NCBI RefSeq assembly: GCF_011397635.1
Contig: NC_064756.1
Coordinates: forward strand, 37,584,133-37,648,132
Length of the DNA stretch: 64,000 nucleotides
Source: Epinephelus fuscoguttatus
Taxonomy: Eukaryota > Chordata > Actinopteri > Perciformes > Serranidae
Reading direction: 5' to 3'
Shown here: in pieces, positions 33,301 to 40,560 of the stretch
How positions within the stretch are numbered: position 1 is the stretch's first letter
Layout of the letters: each line of letters starts with the position of its first letter
Position numbers and translations under genes: made by a program
Notes under the pieces: model-generated
Told to the model about the DNA's origin: nothing
Databases searched by the model: none
What the model saw: only the letters and a program-made list of their open reading frames with translations

Positions 33301-35161
33301 GCGCATTGAGGGGTCAGACACTAGACACACAGCACTAGAAAGGCACTCTTCATGTAAACTACTGTTATTGAATCATCCATTAAAAATCCACTATCAGAGT
33401 CAGCCTCTAGCTCAGTGAGTAGAATGTTCGCCCCATGTAGGCTGAGTCCTTTGCAGGTTCTTTTCCAACCTCTCTCTCCTCCCTTCTGTCACTCTCCAGC
33501 TGCTCTACAATAAAAGGTAATAAGCCCAAAAAAATTATCTTAAAAAAAAATAAAAATTCATGGCGGCACGGTGGTGTGGTGGTTAGCACTGTCGCCTTAC
33601 AGCAAGAGGGTTGCCGGTTCGATCCCGGGTGTGGGAGCCCTTCTGTGCGGAGTTTGCATGTTCTCCCCGTGTCAGCATGGGTTCTCTCCGGGCACTCCGG
33701 CTTCCTCCCACAGTCCAAAGACATGCAGACTGGGGACTAGGTTAATTGGTAACTCTAAATTGTCCGTAGGTGTGAATGTGAGTGTGAATGGTTGTTTGTC
33801 TCTATGTGTCAGCCCTGCGATAGTCTGGCGACCTGTCCAGGGTGTACCCTGCCTCTCGCCCGATGTCAGCTGGGATAGGCTCCAGCCCCCCCGCGACCCT
33901 CAAGAGGATGAAGCGGTTAGAAGATGAATGAATGAAAAATAATGAATGAATGAAAAATAATGTTCCTCTAATTAGGATAAATCGTCCCCCTGAAAAAGTG
34001 GCATGATTCAAAGGAGCTGTATGCAACATTCAGAGCATCAGAATCCAGGGCAGGATAGTCTGTACACACTTCCCAACACCGAGGTGGCCATTATATCAGT
34101 GCTTTGAATGCCACATACAGCTCCTGGAGAAAAGTTTCAAATAATGTCTTACCCCCGTCGGCTTAGAAACATCGACTGTGACGGTGAAGTTTTCTTTCTC
34201 TGTCTTCCTCCTGTCCGTCTCCGGCTCATGTGGGCGGGGTTTCCGAGGCGTTGTCACGGCGATGCCCTCCTGCTCTGCCTTCTTCTTGTCTTCCTCTATT
34301 TCCTGTTAACATCAGGTGACAGAATGAGTGAGATAAAACTACAGTTGTGAGCCCAAATCTTAACTCCTGACTTCTTCTAAGCAGGGTTTTGAATATGTTG
34401 TGTGTTCAAACCACAGAAAACTAAATAAATATTCCATCCTAAAAAAAAAAAAAAAAACATTTTTAGTTTCTAGGTTTAACTGGTTTTGTCACTCCCGAGT
34501 TGCAGTTTGATTCACATGGGGGCTGTGAGATTACAGATCATTTTATTGATATTCTGTTACAAAGGCAACAGCTCTGTCCCATGTTTACTTCCTGTGAGCT
34601 ACCAAGGAAACTATTGTTATAATTACTATGTTTCCTTGGTGACCGCATTAACAAACATTCTTGCAGGAAATAACCTTGGACCCATTTCAAATGCTTGTGT
34701 TGTCAAGTTTTAAACAGTCTGTATTTTACAGGTTACATTTTGTGTGTGTTTGTGTGTAAAAGTACTGCGTACCTGGTACCTCTTGACCAGAGCTTCGTTT
34801 TTCTTCCTCAGAGCTTCAATTCGTCTGTCCAGCTCTGCATCCTTCTCCTCCTTGGTCTTGAGATCCACCGCTGAAGACTGGCACAGAGAGGCAGAGTATT
34901 GAAATGATGAGGAGGAGGCCAGTCTGTGCTAAATGACACAAACTTGCCACTGGACTAAATACACTACAGATGGTCAAAAGTCTGCAGAAACACTGCTTTT
35001 GTTTGAGATGAAAACAAGCATCATTTGTCTATATTGTTAATTAATAAACACTTTAAAAACATCACTGAGTTTTAACTTATCTTCCTGACAGTATGAAGCC
35101 CAACTTCACCTGAGTTTACAATATTGTCTTCAGTCTTTTGTTTTACTCTCTTACTCACCAT
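2018..35161 (-). CDS. ccdc9: coiled-coil domain-containing protein 9, 13 coding exons
   Basis: Coding exons on the minus strand: 35161-35159 (the ATG only), 34877-34773, 34302-34153, 25518-25165, 23960-23877, 22557-22393, 22272-22091, 18394-18333, 7940-7820, 5962-5851, 3944-3431, 3199-3038 and 2223-2018. Phases agree at every junction and predict 739 residues. Identity rests on blocks matching vertebrate CCDC9 as I know it: KTKEEKDAELDRRIEALRKK (about 8-27), an RG/Gly-rich region (about 100-190), EWEEKRRQNIEKMNEEMERI (from 205), NFLDDPRRSG (about 241), DMTMSMTGRERAEYLRWKKE (about 298), PPKAPTFGDFLSQ (about 374), acidic EDDDEEWEDASD (about 455) and SDWGEEMELQSP (about 556). Human CCDC9 ends soon after that last block; this model adds an acidic, low-complexity tail. 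CCDC9 has been linked to the exon junction complex and RNA binding; a role here is inferred. The N-terminus should form a coiled coil. All introns are GT-AG except 18332-7941, which is GC-AG. The last exon is the least certain. Confidence 0.93.
2390..2990 (-). repeat. dispersed fish repeat, family B (minus), with internal duplication
   Basis: Two tandem divergent units share 'ggaggtttttacca.gacctgaattat', 'cagaggtc', 'aaactggtaaaa' and 'ggggctgcta' (about 2440-2575 and 2630-2810). Downstream comes the family tail 'gtttggtttgtctgttct' and 'attatattccatttctgcca'. The same tail occurs at 9444-9520, and in reverse orientation at 11400-11600; another part of the repeat is at 27420-27950. The repeat sits in the last ccdc9 intron. 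I recognise it as common in percomorph genomes but cannot name it. Confidence 0.7.
4090..5840. other. ccdc9 intron sequence with no gene
   Basis: This is part of the intron between the exons at 5851-5962 and 3431-3944. It is AT-rich and full of short 'gctagc', 'gttagcta' and 'agctagt' words around 4680-5480. No open frame with a family match, no RNA gene and no clear transposon ends were seen. Confidence 0.5.
6118..6157 (+). repeat. (CAA)n microsatellite
   Basis: Thirteen or so uninterrupted CAA units lie in an intron of ccdc9. The polyglutamine frame they create on the plus strand is not a gene. Confidence 0.97.
6308..7654 (+). mobile_element. non-autonomous DNA element with CAGTGGTGGAA ends
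   Basis: The left end is CAGTGGTGGAAGAAGTATTC followed by 'aagtaaaagt'-like blocks. The right end is a degraded inverse ('tacttaagtagagtacttga' ... 'acattccacta'). Related left-end fragments occur at 18523-18610 and near 44280-44375. This end pattern is widespread in fish and fits a hAT-like or related non-autonomous family; the class is an inference. A reverse-oriented SINE (7318-7600) is nested inside. Confidence 0.7.
7318..7600 (-). mobile_element. tRNA-derived SINE, reverse orientation
   Basis: On the minus strand the sequence has a tRNA-like head with a B-box-like 'gtggttcgatccctgac', then 'cttgagcaagatgctgaacc', 'caaattgctcctgatggcg' and a tail with 'gcactt'/'tatataagtgc'. The body matches the plus-oriented copy at 33061-33345. 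It is nested in the 6308-7654 element. Confidence 0.75.
8990..9420. mobile_element. palindromic Tc1-derived element, copy 1
   Basis: The left end (from 'aatcagccaacattaaaacc') resembles the end of a fish Tc1-like family. The first half then holds transposase C-terminal remnants in plus orientation ('ccagacaccacaggacac'). After a junction near 9180 the remainder is in minus orientation ('aggccaggtcgatgcctt', 'tcctgagcag', 'gcactgtcctgct'). The same order and the same junction occur at 38623-39140, so this is a rearranged derivative and not random decay. Confidence 0.7.
9444..9520 (-). repeat. family B tail fragment with TATTA microsatellite
   Basis: 'attatattccatatctggca' followed by 'ccctaaatcctacacactgt' matches the tail of the repeat at 2927-2990 in the same orientation, and the reverse complement of 11400-11460. 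A short TATTA run precedes it. Confidence 0.7.
9780..10350. other. strand-asymmetric purine-rich tract
   Basis: Over about 550 bases the plus strand is mostly A and G ('ggaggaggggagggaaggag' and similar), densest at 10050-10300. The long Lys/Glu/Arg-rich frame and its Ser/Leu-rich opposite are by-products of this composition. It lies within the GC-AG intron of ccdc9; on the transcript it is a pyrimidine-rich stretch. Confidence 0.8.
10799..11322 (+). repeat. dispersed repeat, family A, copy 2
   Basis: Collinear with 871-1360; see shared blocks there. This copy retains 'gtggcgctgctcacgattgg' and 'gatggcatcagctgtatctg'. Confidence 0.75.
11395..11705 (+). repeat. dispersed repeat, family B, plus orientation
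   Basis: Begins 'aaggtacaggctgtaggatt', then 'ggtagaaatggaatataata', 'agcgtataatcacctga', 'cagtagcccagaacagac' and 'aaaccaaacactggctctag'. It is the reverse complement of the tails at 2880-2990 and 9444-9520. Confidence 0.75.
13328..13356 (+). repeat. (AGT)n microsatellite
   Basis: Nine or so AGT units in an intron of ccdc9. Confidence 0.95.
14047..14768 (+). mobile_element. old DNA element with TAGGGATRTC-like ends
   Basis: Left end 'tagggatgtcatggtc' and right end 'gatatccctatta' form a short inverted pair of hAT style. Internal blocks ('gatccaatacttctatt', 'taatacagctgca', 'aaaaaatccctg') recur at 18950-19170, where the second copy is interrupted by a Tc1 element. A long T run sits at 14240-14273. 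No clean 8-bp duplication was found, so boundaries are approximate. Confidence 0.55.
15104..15142 (+). repeat. (CA)n microsatellite
   Basis: About 19 CA units. The Cys/Val-rich open frames on the other strand are artefacts of it. Confidence 0.95.
15737..16747 (+). mobile_element. hAT non-autonomous element with intact target duplication
   Basis: Ends are TAGGGATGCACCGAATATTC and its inverse, finishing GGTGCATCCCTA. A perfect 8-bp duplication TTGTGATC flanks it (15729-15736 and 16748-16755), as expected for hAT insertion. Near the middle, 'atgactgcccagaagtacct' could be a leftover transposase start, suggesting internal deletion from an autonomous parent, but no long reading frame survives. 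It lies in the 10.4 kb ccdc9 intron. Confidence 0.93.
16790..17310 (+). repeat. dispersed fish repeat ending in poly-A
   Basis: The distal part ('ggatggacatatggacagac', 'aacctgaaaacataatgcct', 'ccatggctattgccggcg') is a pattern I recognise as a high-copy fish repeat. Directly after it come an A run (about 17319-17341) and a T run (17350-17363). The family is not named. Confidence 0.6.
18261..18320 (+). repeat. (GT)30 microsatellite at a ccdc9 donor
   Basis: An uninterrupted GT run of about 60 bases lies 12 bases inside the GC-AG intron; in the transcript it reads as a CA repeat directly after the donor. The polyhistidine/threonine frames here are artefacts. Confidence 0.97.
18523..18620 (+). 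repeat. fragment of the CAGTGGTGGAA-ended element
   Basis: Starts CAGTGGTGGAAGACGTATTT and continues with 'gaagtaaaagtactaatacc' and 'aagagtcctgcatt', matching the left end of 6308-7654. The inner part diverges into other repeats; a possible right end is near 21240-21290 ('aagtaaagtacaagta'). Confidence 0.6.
19350..20978 (+). mobile_element. Tc1-type transposon, nearly complete
   Basis: Both 29-bp terminal inverted repeats are present: left CAGTGGTGGAAAAAAGTTTT with CGGACACCC, right the inverse with one mismatch (CAATGG at the tip). TA dinucleotides flank both ends (19348-19349, 20979-20980), the Tc1 target. The 1.63 kb length fits a full Tc1 unit with one transposase gene. It sits inside a second copy of the 14047-14768 repeat, within an intron of ccdc9. 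Confidence 0.95.
19655..20683 (+). pseudogene. Tc1 transposase with one in-frame stop
   Basis: One reading frame of 343 codons is broken only by TGA at 19895-19897 (codon 81); the frame on either side is identical, so this is a nonsense change and not a frameshift. The preceding base is C and the family usually has Arg/Lys here, so CGA to TGA is the likely cause. The N-terminal part (about 1-110) holds paired-type helix-turn-helix DNA-binding regions with a GRPR-like motif (SGRPRVSS). Catalytic residues are D154 (WSDESSF), D246 (QQDNAPCH) and E281 (SPDMSPIENLW), spaced DD34E as in Tc1. The transposase normally cuts and pastes the element at TA sites. ATG at 19655 starts MAKTRNLT; an upstream in-frame ATG at 19547 is less likely. 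Confidence 0.93.
22858..23845 (+). mobile_element. hAT-type non-autonomous element
   Basis: Ends are TAGGGATGCACAATAT and the inverse ATATTGTGCATCCCTA. No transposase frame remains. The flanking 8 bases are AT-rich and do not match cleanly, so the target duplication is lost or obscured by an AATAA microsatellite directly to the left. It lies in the ccdc9 intron between the exons at 22557 and 23877. Confidence 0.85.
24359..25090 (+). mobile_element. Harbinger-like element with Myb/SANT remnant
   Basis: The left end 'ggtatgtttacatgcacact' pairs with a right end 'tgtgcatgtaacgtaa'. Inside, 24725-24905 on the plus strand translates to a Myb/SANT-like segment (EKHTYLLNAIKAIKDLDI, then FLDVRKYHN.NLFKVV) resembling the DNA-binding accessory protein of PIF/Harbinger transposons. 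It has stops and is not functional. An AATAC repeat lies at 24971-24990. Confidence 0.65.
25219..25262 (-). repeat. ccdc9: in-frame GGA repeat coding polyglycine in ccdc9
   Basis: On the coding strand a run of GGA/GGG-type codons encodes about eleven consecutive glycines followed by GDGGDGG, within the RG-rich exon 25518-25165. It is both a microsatellite and part of the protein. Confidence 0.9.
25681..26550 (+). mobile_element. old element with ATTAGAG(G/C)TCTGATT ends
   Basis: The left end 'gattagaggtctgatt' and the inverse of the right end ('aatcagagctctaata') form imperfect inverted repeats, each followed by repeated 'gggtt'/'gggcc' blocks. No coding capacity is seen. A very well preserved double palindrome (26164-26279) lies inside and looks younger than the ends. 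Confidence 0.5.
26164..26279. repeat. two overlapping perfect hairpins (mutually exclusive)
   Basis: Hairpin 1 pairs 26164-26197 with 26210-26243: 34 perfect base pairs and a 12-base loop. Hairpin 2 pairs 26198-26233 with 26244-26279: 36 perfect pairs and a 10-base loop. The arm 26210-26233 is used by both, so only one can form at a time. The core word 'gcctaacctgtcctaaac' occurs twice directly and once inverted. Confidence 0.97.
27420..27960 (+). repeat. family B internal segment
   Basis: Blocks such as 'cactacctgctcagcat', 'gagcatttagcagctaaag', 'gtaaatgttgtttctgctgc', 'ctccaagtggccaaaa' and 'gaaacatttcactgttgg' are, from memory, part of the same high-copy percomorph repeat whose other end is at 11395-11705. 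No coding content. Confidence 0.6.
27985..28330 (+). mobile_element. LINE 3' fragment (C-terminal coding remnant)
   Basis: The frame at 28054-28323 contains segments (LPDCIQKLFKIKES, then NLWNGFELKQCETL) resembling the extreme C-terminus of a fish LINE polyprotein, after the reverse transcriptase domain. Only this end remains, as expected for a 5'-truncated insertion. The clade cannot be fixed from so short a piece. Confidence 0.55.
28470..29890. other. intron stretch, unclassified repeats
   Basis: It holds fish-repeat-like blocks (28500-29035, ending 'aaagtattcctttaag') and otherwise AT-rich unique-looking DNA. I see no exon, RNA gene or clear transposon ends. Confidence 0.4.
29905..30915 (+). 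mobile_element. Penelope-like retroelement fragment with GIY-YIG domain
   Basis: Coding remnants run from about 29920 (FDSHHPLELGVIRTL; end of the reverse transcriptase region) to 30522. The endonuclease part has VYAVQCSEE...DLYIGE, the GIY-YIG signature, followed by SAVYLHLKEK, DREDRWFERGVKE and a short SLNRGGGL tail. A few residues after PLNKRM appear deleted compared with the family. The non-coding 3' part contains 'ctgatgaagcctcttgga' and 'gaggtgaaacg', and the segment ends 'atgacctggataaatgag'. The RT domain is missing, so it is 5'-truncated and immobile by itself. Penelope assignment is from memory. Confidence 0.75.
31641..31953 (+). mobile_element. short hAT-type MITE
   Basis: Ends 'agagatgcacaatattgga' and the inverse 'cgatattattatgcatcca' resemble those of 22858-23845. 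About 310 bp, no coding potential, degraded target duplication. Confidence 0.65.
33061..33345 (+). mobile_element. tRNA-derived SINE, plus orientation
   Basis: The head resembles a tRNA gene (A-box-like 'tggctcaaaggtagagc', B-box-like 'gtttcaatccc'), then 'agtctgcatgtcgaagta', 'gagcaagatactgaatgcc' and a tail ending 'cactagaaaggcac'. Same family as 7318-7600. Confidence 0.75.
33396..33550 (+). mobile_element. second tRNA-derived SINE family
   Basis: Head 'agcctctagctcagtgagta' and 'ggttcttttccaacc' are tRNA-like A and B box positions; the body has 'ctctctcctcccttctgt' and ends 'aataagcccaaaaaaat'. It begins just after the preceding SINE and ends just before the next repeat. Confidence 0.7.
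33555..33950 (+). mobile_element. GGCGGCACGGTGG repeat with GAAT tail
   Basis: Begins 'ggcggcacggtggtgtggtg', contains the exact B-box word 'ggttcgatccc' and the high-copy fish blocks 'tgcatgttctccccgtg' and 'gctgggataggctccagc', and ends in 'gaatgaatgaa' repeats. A truncated reverse copy is at 49752-49910. The open frame across it is not a gene. Confidence 0.85.
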
Positions 35162-35211
35162 AGCTGCCTCTGACTGGTCTTCATGCACAGGTAGCTGACT
35201 GCTTGATCCTC
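35159..35211 (-). other. ccdc9: ccdc9 exon 2: 5' UTR plus start codon
   Basis: The acceptor CTCACCACAG precedes 35211, and the donor ATG|GTGAGT follows 35159, so the initiator ATG is the last three bases of the exon. Joining to 34877 gives ATG-TCT-TCA-GCG, which continues into the conserved N-terminus. An out-of-frame ATG 27 bases upstream opens a short frame that crosses the splice junction and overlaps the true start. The frame upstream of the ATG is open but has no in-frame ATG in this exon, which supports the start chosen. Confidence 0.85.
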
Positions 35212-35689
35212 CTGTGGTGAGGAAGATGACGTGTGAGAAGATGCAGTGACAACCAGTCAAGGATAAGTCTGTTAGCTGCTTTATACAAAATCAGTCTTCC
35301 CTCCACACAAAAATGTATTATGTATGTATTATTGTACCTTCACTTGGATATTTTGAACTTCACTGTGCAGAGTTTAACACTAGGAAGCTGTTTTCACTTT
35401 CATCTGCTGAAGGGGGAAGGTTTCTCTGAGCTCACCTTAAATCTGAGTTTCAGGCGTGTAACTTAGTGACATTATAACTAGCTTAAAAGCCAATCATGGT
35501 TCAATATTCAACTAAAATGTGTGATGTGGACACTTGAAGCTTTAAGTTCATATACACAGAGAGTACACTTTTCATCTTGTGTTGGTGCTCAAATTTTGAA
35601 CTGAACAATGTTTACTGTGTTTTGCATTTTGAAAGATTCTGAATTTTTCATTAAGAGACAACAAGTAGATTTAATGATGAGATAATGTT

Positions 35690-37125
35690 TTTTTTTTTTC
35701 CTGTGGAAAAACATCCATCATCCATCTATCGTCATGATATGATATCACACCTATGACAATACAATATTTGCACATATAACAAAGTTACCACGATACGATT
35801 TCGAGGGGCCTGTGATCTATAGATCGATCAGTGAATATTCTCATAGTATTTTTCTTGTCTGCTTGCCATTATCTGCCTGGTGCTAGGCTGCTTGAGGCTT
35901 TAGAAAGGAGGTCTGCTTAGAGGGAAATGGTAACACAGACATAGCGTGGGAATTAAAAAAGGGGAGTATCTTGACGATACGTATCAAGGTTTTCACTTTA
36001 CATCAATGATAGTTAATCACTGAACTGATATACCGATTCAGATCGATGTATTGTTGTCTGGTTTTATTGCTGATGGATTATCTGTCAATAATGAGAAGCA
36101 GGTCATTATTATCAGTATCGACTGAAAAACAATATCATGCATCACTGACGGATATTTAATTCATGGACTATTTTGATTATATATTTCTGATTCTGATATT
36201 TTGTATCTTAGATTCTCACTTTTTACTTGTATGTCTGTTTTATATGTATATGAGCATTGAAAAGGGGAGCCTGAGATGGAGGATTTTTATAGCAAACAAC
36301 TGCTTCTCTCTTTTTTTTTACACGGCAATAAATAAGTCAAAACTCCAAGCACAGTGTTTAATACGTCTCAAAACATGTCTGGAGCTGATCATAAATTTTG
36401 ATTCATGATTCTAGCCAGAAAAAATACCAGATGTTTGTAGGTAATTTAATAATCATGAGAAAACTGATGTCCCTCTATATTCCACAGCTGCCTGAACAAA
36501 ATGCTAACAAGACTTACCAGTAATTTAATCAGTCATTAGTTTTCACTCCCACTTGGCTCCTGTCTGAAGGGTCCACTGAGTAACCCCTCTAACCCATGTC
36601 ATGTGGACTGATCAATAGGAAGATCAATAGGTTAGCTGTGACCTCTCTGTGCAGCAGTTTCAGTTTCATGCTCTGTATTTTAACTGTTAAATTGCATTGT
36701 CCCTACAGGGCAAATACATTCAAATCAAGTTAAGAGTTCAGATAACCACAGGTGAGGTTACAGACAGGTGTATGTGTGTATGTGTGTATGTGTGTGTGTG
36801 TGTGTGTGTAACATAAGAACCCAAATGAATAAATCCTTCATGCGTTACCAAAGCTTCTGTAAGCGTATTAGTGCTGCGGACGGAATATAAATTACCTGAG
36901 GCACAACAAGCAACCATGACACACAGCACACAGACTGCCCAGAACATTAAACCTTTACTTTACTCTTATAAACAGTTATATCCATCTAATTATTTTACTC
37001 TGCTGGGAAGTAATGTAAGCACATTGAGCCATGTCGTTCCGATACAAAGAGCCGAGCCCCCACAATGGAAACACACACCGTCGACACCACCGACACGCAA
37101 CAAAACAGCAAAAATAAACATTTAG
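35690..37125. other. ccdc9 first intron, repeats only
   Basis: AT-rich DNA with 'gatatgatatcac', 'atagatcgatcagtg' and similar near-palindromic words (35730-36140), which look like an old DNA element, and a GT/GTAT microsatellite at 36773-36810. No exon was recognised. Confidence 0.4.
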
Positions 37126-37156
37126 ATGCGTTTAAGTTGCACTTCGTTTGTATTAC

Positions 37157-37330
37157 CTGTATCAGAGGGAGTTGTGGCGGTTGTAAAGAGCAATGTTAGG
37201 ACTCGTTGCTCTTTGCCAATTCCTGCGCCTCACTGTGTCCTCGTTATTCGGCTTCCTGTATGCTGCTGGCTAACTTCCTGCCAAATAAGGACCCCCGTCT
37301 CGGTGGTTTTAAAGTGACAGTAACTGTTAC
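37157..37330 (-). promoter_or_regulatory. ccdc9: ccdc9 non-coding first exon and promoter region
   Basis: On the minus strand a good donor (GATACAG|GTAATACA) lies at 37157/37156, and the sequence upstream is less AT-rich, with several CpGs, unlike the surrounding AT-rich DNA. This fits a first, untranslated exon spliced to the exon at 35211. No TATA box was seen, as expected for a broadly expressed gene. The transcription start is not defined by sequence; 37330 is an estimate. Confidence 0.55.
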
Positions 37331-37639
37331 TACATAAACTTCGACCTGCTACCAATTTAATAATAAAGCGAGGATTTATTTAATGGCCTTTTAAAAAATT
37401 ATCTTGTAAATAACGGCGTAGATAATCGACACTAATTTATATTAAGTAAGGCTTTGCAACAAATGTAGCTCTTACATTGTCCACGAGAGGACGCCAGCGG
37501 ATAAATTTAACCTAATAACCCATGGACATACGGTCAGGAAGAAGGAGACAGGAGCAGGTCAGAGTAAGGTAGGACGGGCTAAGTAGGAGCAGGTGGGAGT
37601 AGTAAAGTGTAGGAAGGAGTAGGGAGGAGTTAGTGAGAC

Positions 37640-40560
37640 AGTTGGAGATGCATAGGGTGGTCCAAAAATGCATCCAGCATTGTTAAACACACTGGAATTG
37701 CCGCTATTCAGAATGGTCAACCAGCAGAGACAAATATGTCATTAAGAGGAGAGCTGACACCTTTAGGGTAAAGGGTAAGGATGCATGTCTTATGAACCAA
37801 GCACCTTGCCAATGTTGTCTCTACTGCTGAAGAAGCTGAGGAGTTTCACTGTAGTCATTTAGGTGGACACTGTGGTGTGGAGAAAACCCACAGTGCAATC
37901 ATCAACCACTGCTATTGGCCTGGCAAGGAGGACGACATTCACAAGTGGGTCAGTTGGTATTTTCATAATGTTGAGGTGGAATACACATTCAGGTCTGAAA
38001 GTAGAGCACGGGAGTGTCATGTGTATTTATGTGTGTATTTCTTAAAAATCGTGAAGGTTAAGGTTTGTAGTAACATGTGGAACCGAAAAGGAGACTCAAG
38101 GCAGAATAAGAGTTCATTGAGTTTATCAGTAGGGCTTGGTGCTGGGCTGGGGGGCAGGCAGACTGAGCAGACAAAGTGGTTCTTCTTCCATACTGCTCTC
38201 TAAACTGGTTGTTGGAGTATGCTGACATGAGGAGCAGACACCGGAGAAATCTGGACACAGGAAAGAATCATGTTAGAAAAGTCTAAGTGGCAGCACTTAA
38301 GAAAATATCATAACTAGTAATAGTTTAGAGACAATAACTACTATTGGAGTAGACAATAATCTGGCGAAGAGTGGAGGTGAAGCTTGGGTTCTTGCACTGA
38401 GGCTGATGAGGAGGAGATGAGTTGCAGGTGTGAAGTTCAGCCAGGTGCTTGATTGCAGTAGCCATGCCCTCCAGAGAAAAGACACACATACACACAGAGG
38501 CAGAAAGGGGAGGGGGAGCAGGGAAACACTAGGAAAAGGGGAAAATACTATGTTCACAGCCAGAGCTGTGACACTGTATGTGCAAAGGCCTACCATTACT
38601 TTTCAATATGTAATACACCGATCAGCCAAAATGTTAAAACTACTGACAAGTAAATAACACTGATCATCTTGTTACAATGCAATGTTCTGCTGGGAAACTT
38701 GGGGTCCTAGCATTCATGTGGATTCCACTTGACACGCACCACCCACCTAAACACCGCTGTGGACCAAACAAACCTCCTCATGGCAACGTCATTATCCAAT
38801 GGCAGTAGCCCCCCCAGGCGGGACAATGCACCATGCCACACCGCAAAAACTGCTCAGGAGTGGCCCGAGGAACTTGAGCCTGGTGCCAGACACCACAGGG
38901 CATGCCCAGACTTCCCATGCCCATACCTTGATATGTCAGAGCTATGTCCAATCCATAGAGGCCCCACTTTGGATAGGCAGTAGTCTGGGGTATTGGCACG
39001 TCCCACAGATGCTCAGTCATGTGGGGAACTGGGGAATTTGGAGGCCAGGTCAATGCCTTAAGCTCCTTGTCACATTCCTTGGGCCATTCCTGAGCAGTTT
39101 TAGTGGTGTGGCATGGTGCATTGTCCTGCTGGGGGGGCTGTTTTGTTTAACATGAACTTTTCCTCCTCAGGATCCCCTGTTACCACCTTCTCTGCCCCCA
39201 TCCAGCCCTCTCCTCCCCCTTCCCCCACCGGACTGTATTTGTAGGGCATACCCCCTCCTTAGGACTCTGGGCCTTTCTCTCTTTTTGTTATGTCTGTGCT
39301 TTCTTCTTTATGTGTGTCTTATGTTTTGTACTGCCATTTTGACCAGGCCTTGCTCGTAAAAGAGATCATTTGATATTGATGTCGGTGTATATTAAAATAG
39401 TTATCTGAACAAACATATTCATTTCAAGATGTTCATCTCTTTAGATTGCTCAGAGTCCCTAGTGCCAGGCCAAGAGAGCCAACATTAGGCTCTGTCACAG
39501 GCTACTGTAATGCTCATGACTGGTTTTTCCCCAGGCAACAGAGCCTCTTGAGCTAGTTGGGATGGACTTGTTGGGTAAACTCAATGTAACAGATGGTGGC
39601 AACCAGTACATATGTGTCATGGTTGATTATTTCACCAAATGGGCAGGGGATTATCCACTAAAGAGCAAAACAGCAGACGAGGTGAGCAATTTTATCTTTG
39701 ATTTCTTTTACAAATCATGTTTGTTCAAATGATCATTTTTAAGGTCAGCAACTGTATGTGTTAAAGGTCGGGCATCAAGAGAAGCCTGTGCTCCCCCTAT
39801 CATCCACAGACCAATGGCCTTGTTGAAAAACTGCATGGCACAAAACAGGTATATTTTGAGCTTTTTAGCATAACAAGCTCATTTTCTGTTCCAATCTGAA
39901 CAGATTCTGCATTTTGAGGTCCCTGAACAAACTGTTGGCTGAGCACCTCAGACAATCAGACTATTATCTGCTATCCACCATGTCTGGTCGGTGGACAAAA
40001 AAGCATCTGACTACAAAACACAGTCCTTATTATATGATGTTTGGAAGGGAGACGAGGTATCCCTCAGAGGTCCCAAAGTAGTAGGAAGTAAGACTGTCTC
40101 TTGTTCCTATCCTTTAAGAGTTTGAATTTGGATCATCTGTGTCCTCTAAATTTTAACTGTGATTTCTGGCAGGTGACAGAGGACAAAGTCCACAACCTTT
40201 TGACAAGAGAGGAGATCTGCAAGGGACTGAGGGATCAGTAAAGTGTATACAAAGAGATCAAGACCAATATCAAAAAAAGACAGGAAAAGGTCTGCAAGAG
40301 GATGGGGGAAAGACGCCAGGACAACTTTACAGTGGGGGATCTTGTCCTGGGGAAAAAAAAAAAATTACAACAGAAACTGAGAAAAGGGGTCAAGTTGGAA
40401 GCCTACTTGGTGGGGCCATTTAGAATAATCAAACTTGAGGACAAGAATGCAGACCTGGTTTCAGAGAAGGGGAAACAAAACATTTAAGTTAATGTAGATC
40501 ATTTGACACATTATATCCAGCCAGAAGAGAAGATCCCTGCCAAACTTAAAAACGTGTTGA
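37640..40560 (+). pseudogene. intron-containing integrase gene remnant (Ginger/Gypsy-integrase-like)
   Basis: Separated coding blocks keep the order of an integrase. An HHCC zinc-binding segment (FHCSHLGGHCGVEKTHSA, NHCYWPGKEDDIHKWV) lies at about 37845-37960. An integrase core start (ELVGMDLLGKLNVTDGGNQY, MVDYFTKWAGDYPLKSKT) lies at 39545-39740, preceded by a good acceptor 'ttccccag'. Then come YHPQTNGLVEKLHG at 39795-39850, KHSPYYMMFGRETRYP near 40015 and a C-terminal segment at 40170-40545. Apparent introns separate the blocks, favouring a Ginger-like DNA transposon or derived gene over a Gypsy element. Stops and a deletion that removes the second catalytic Asp region show it is dead. A palindromic Tc1 derivative (38623-39140) lies between the first two blocks. 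Confidence 0.7.
38623..39140. mobile_element. palindromic Tc1-derived element, copy 2
   Basis: The left end 'caccgatcagccaaaatgtt' is a Tc1-family end. Plus-strand remnants include DNAPCHTAKTAQEW (Tc1 catalytic Asp motif); minus-strand remnants include WPPNSPVP and EHLWDVP (the catalytic Glu region). Arms 38808-38880 and 39061-39140 are inverted copies of the same transposase segment, separated by a spacer of about 180 bases. The internal junction is the same as in 8990-9420. It interrupts the integrase remnant 37640-40560. Confidence 0.8.

Noticed and set aside
33571-33927. 118-residue plus-strand open frame
   Set aside because: It coincides with the GGCGGCACGGTGG repeat, whose truncated copy is at 49752-49915.
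38729-39155. Open frames suggesting a novel proline-rich protein
   Set aside because: They are shifted readings of Tc1 transposase remnants in the palindromic element.
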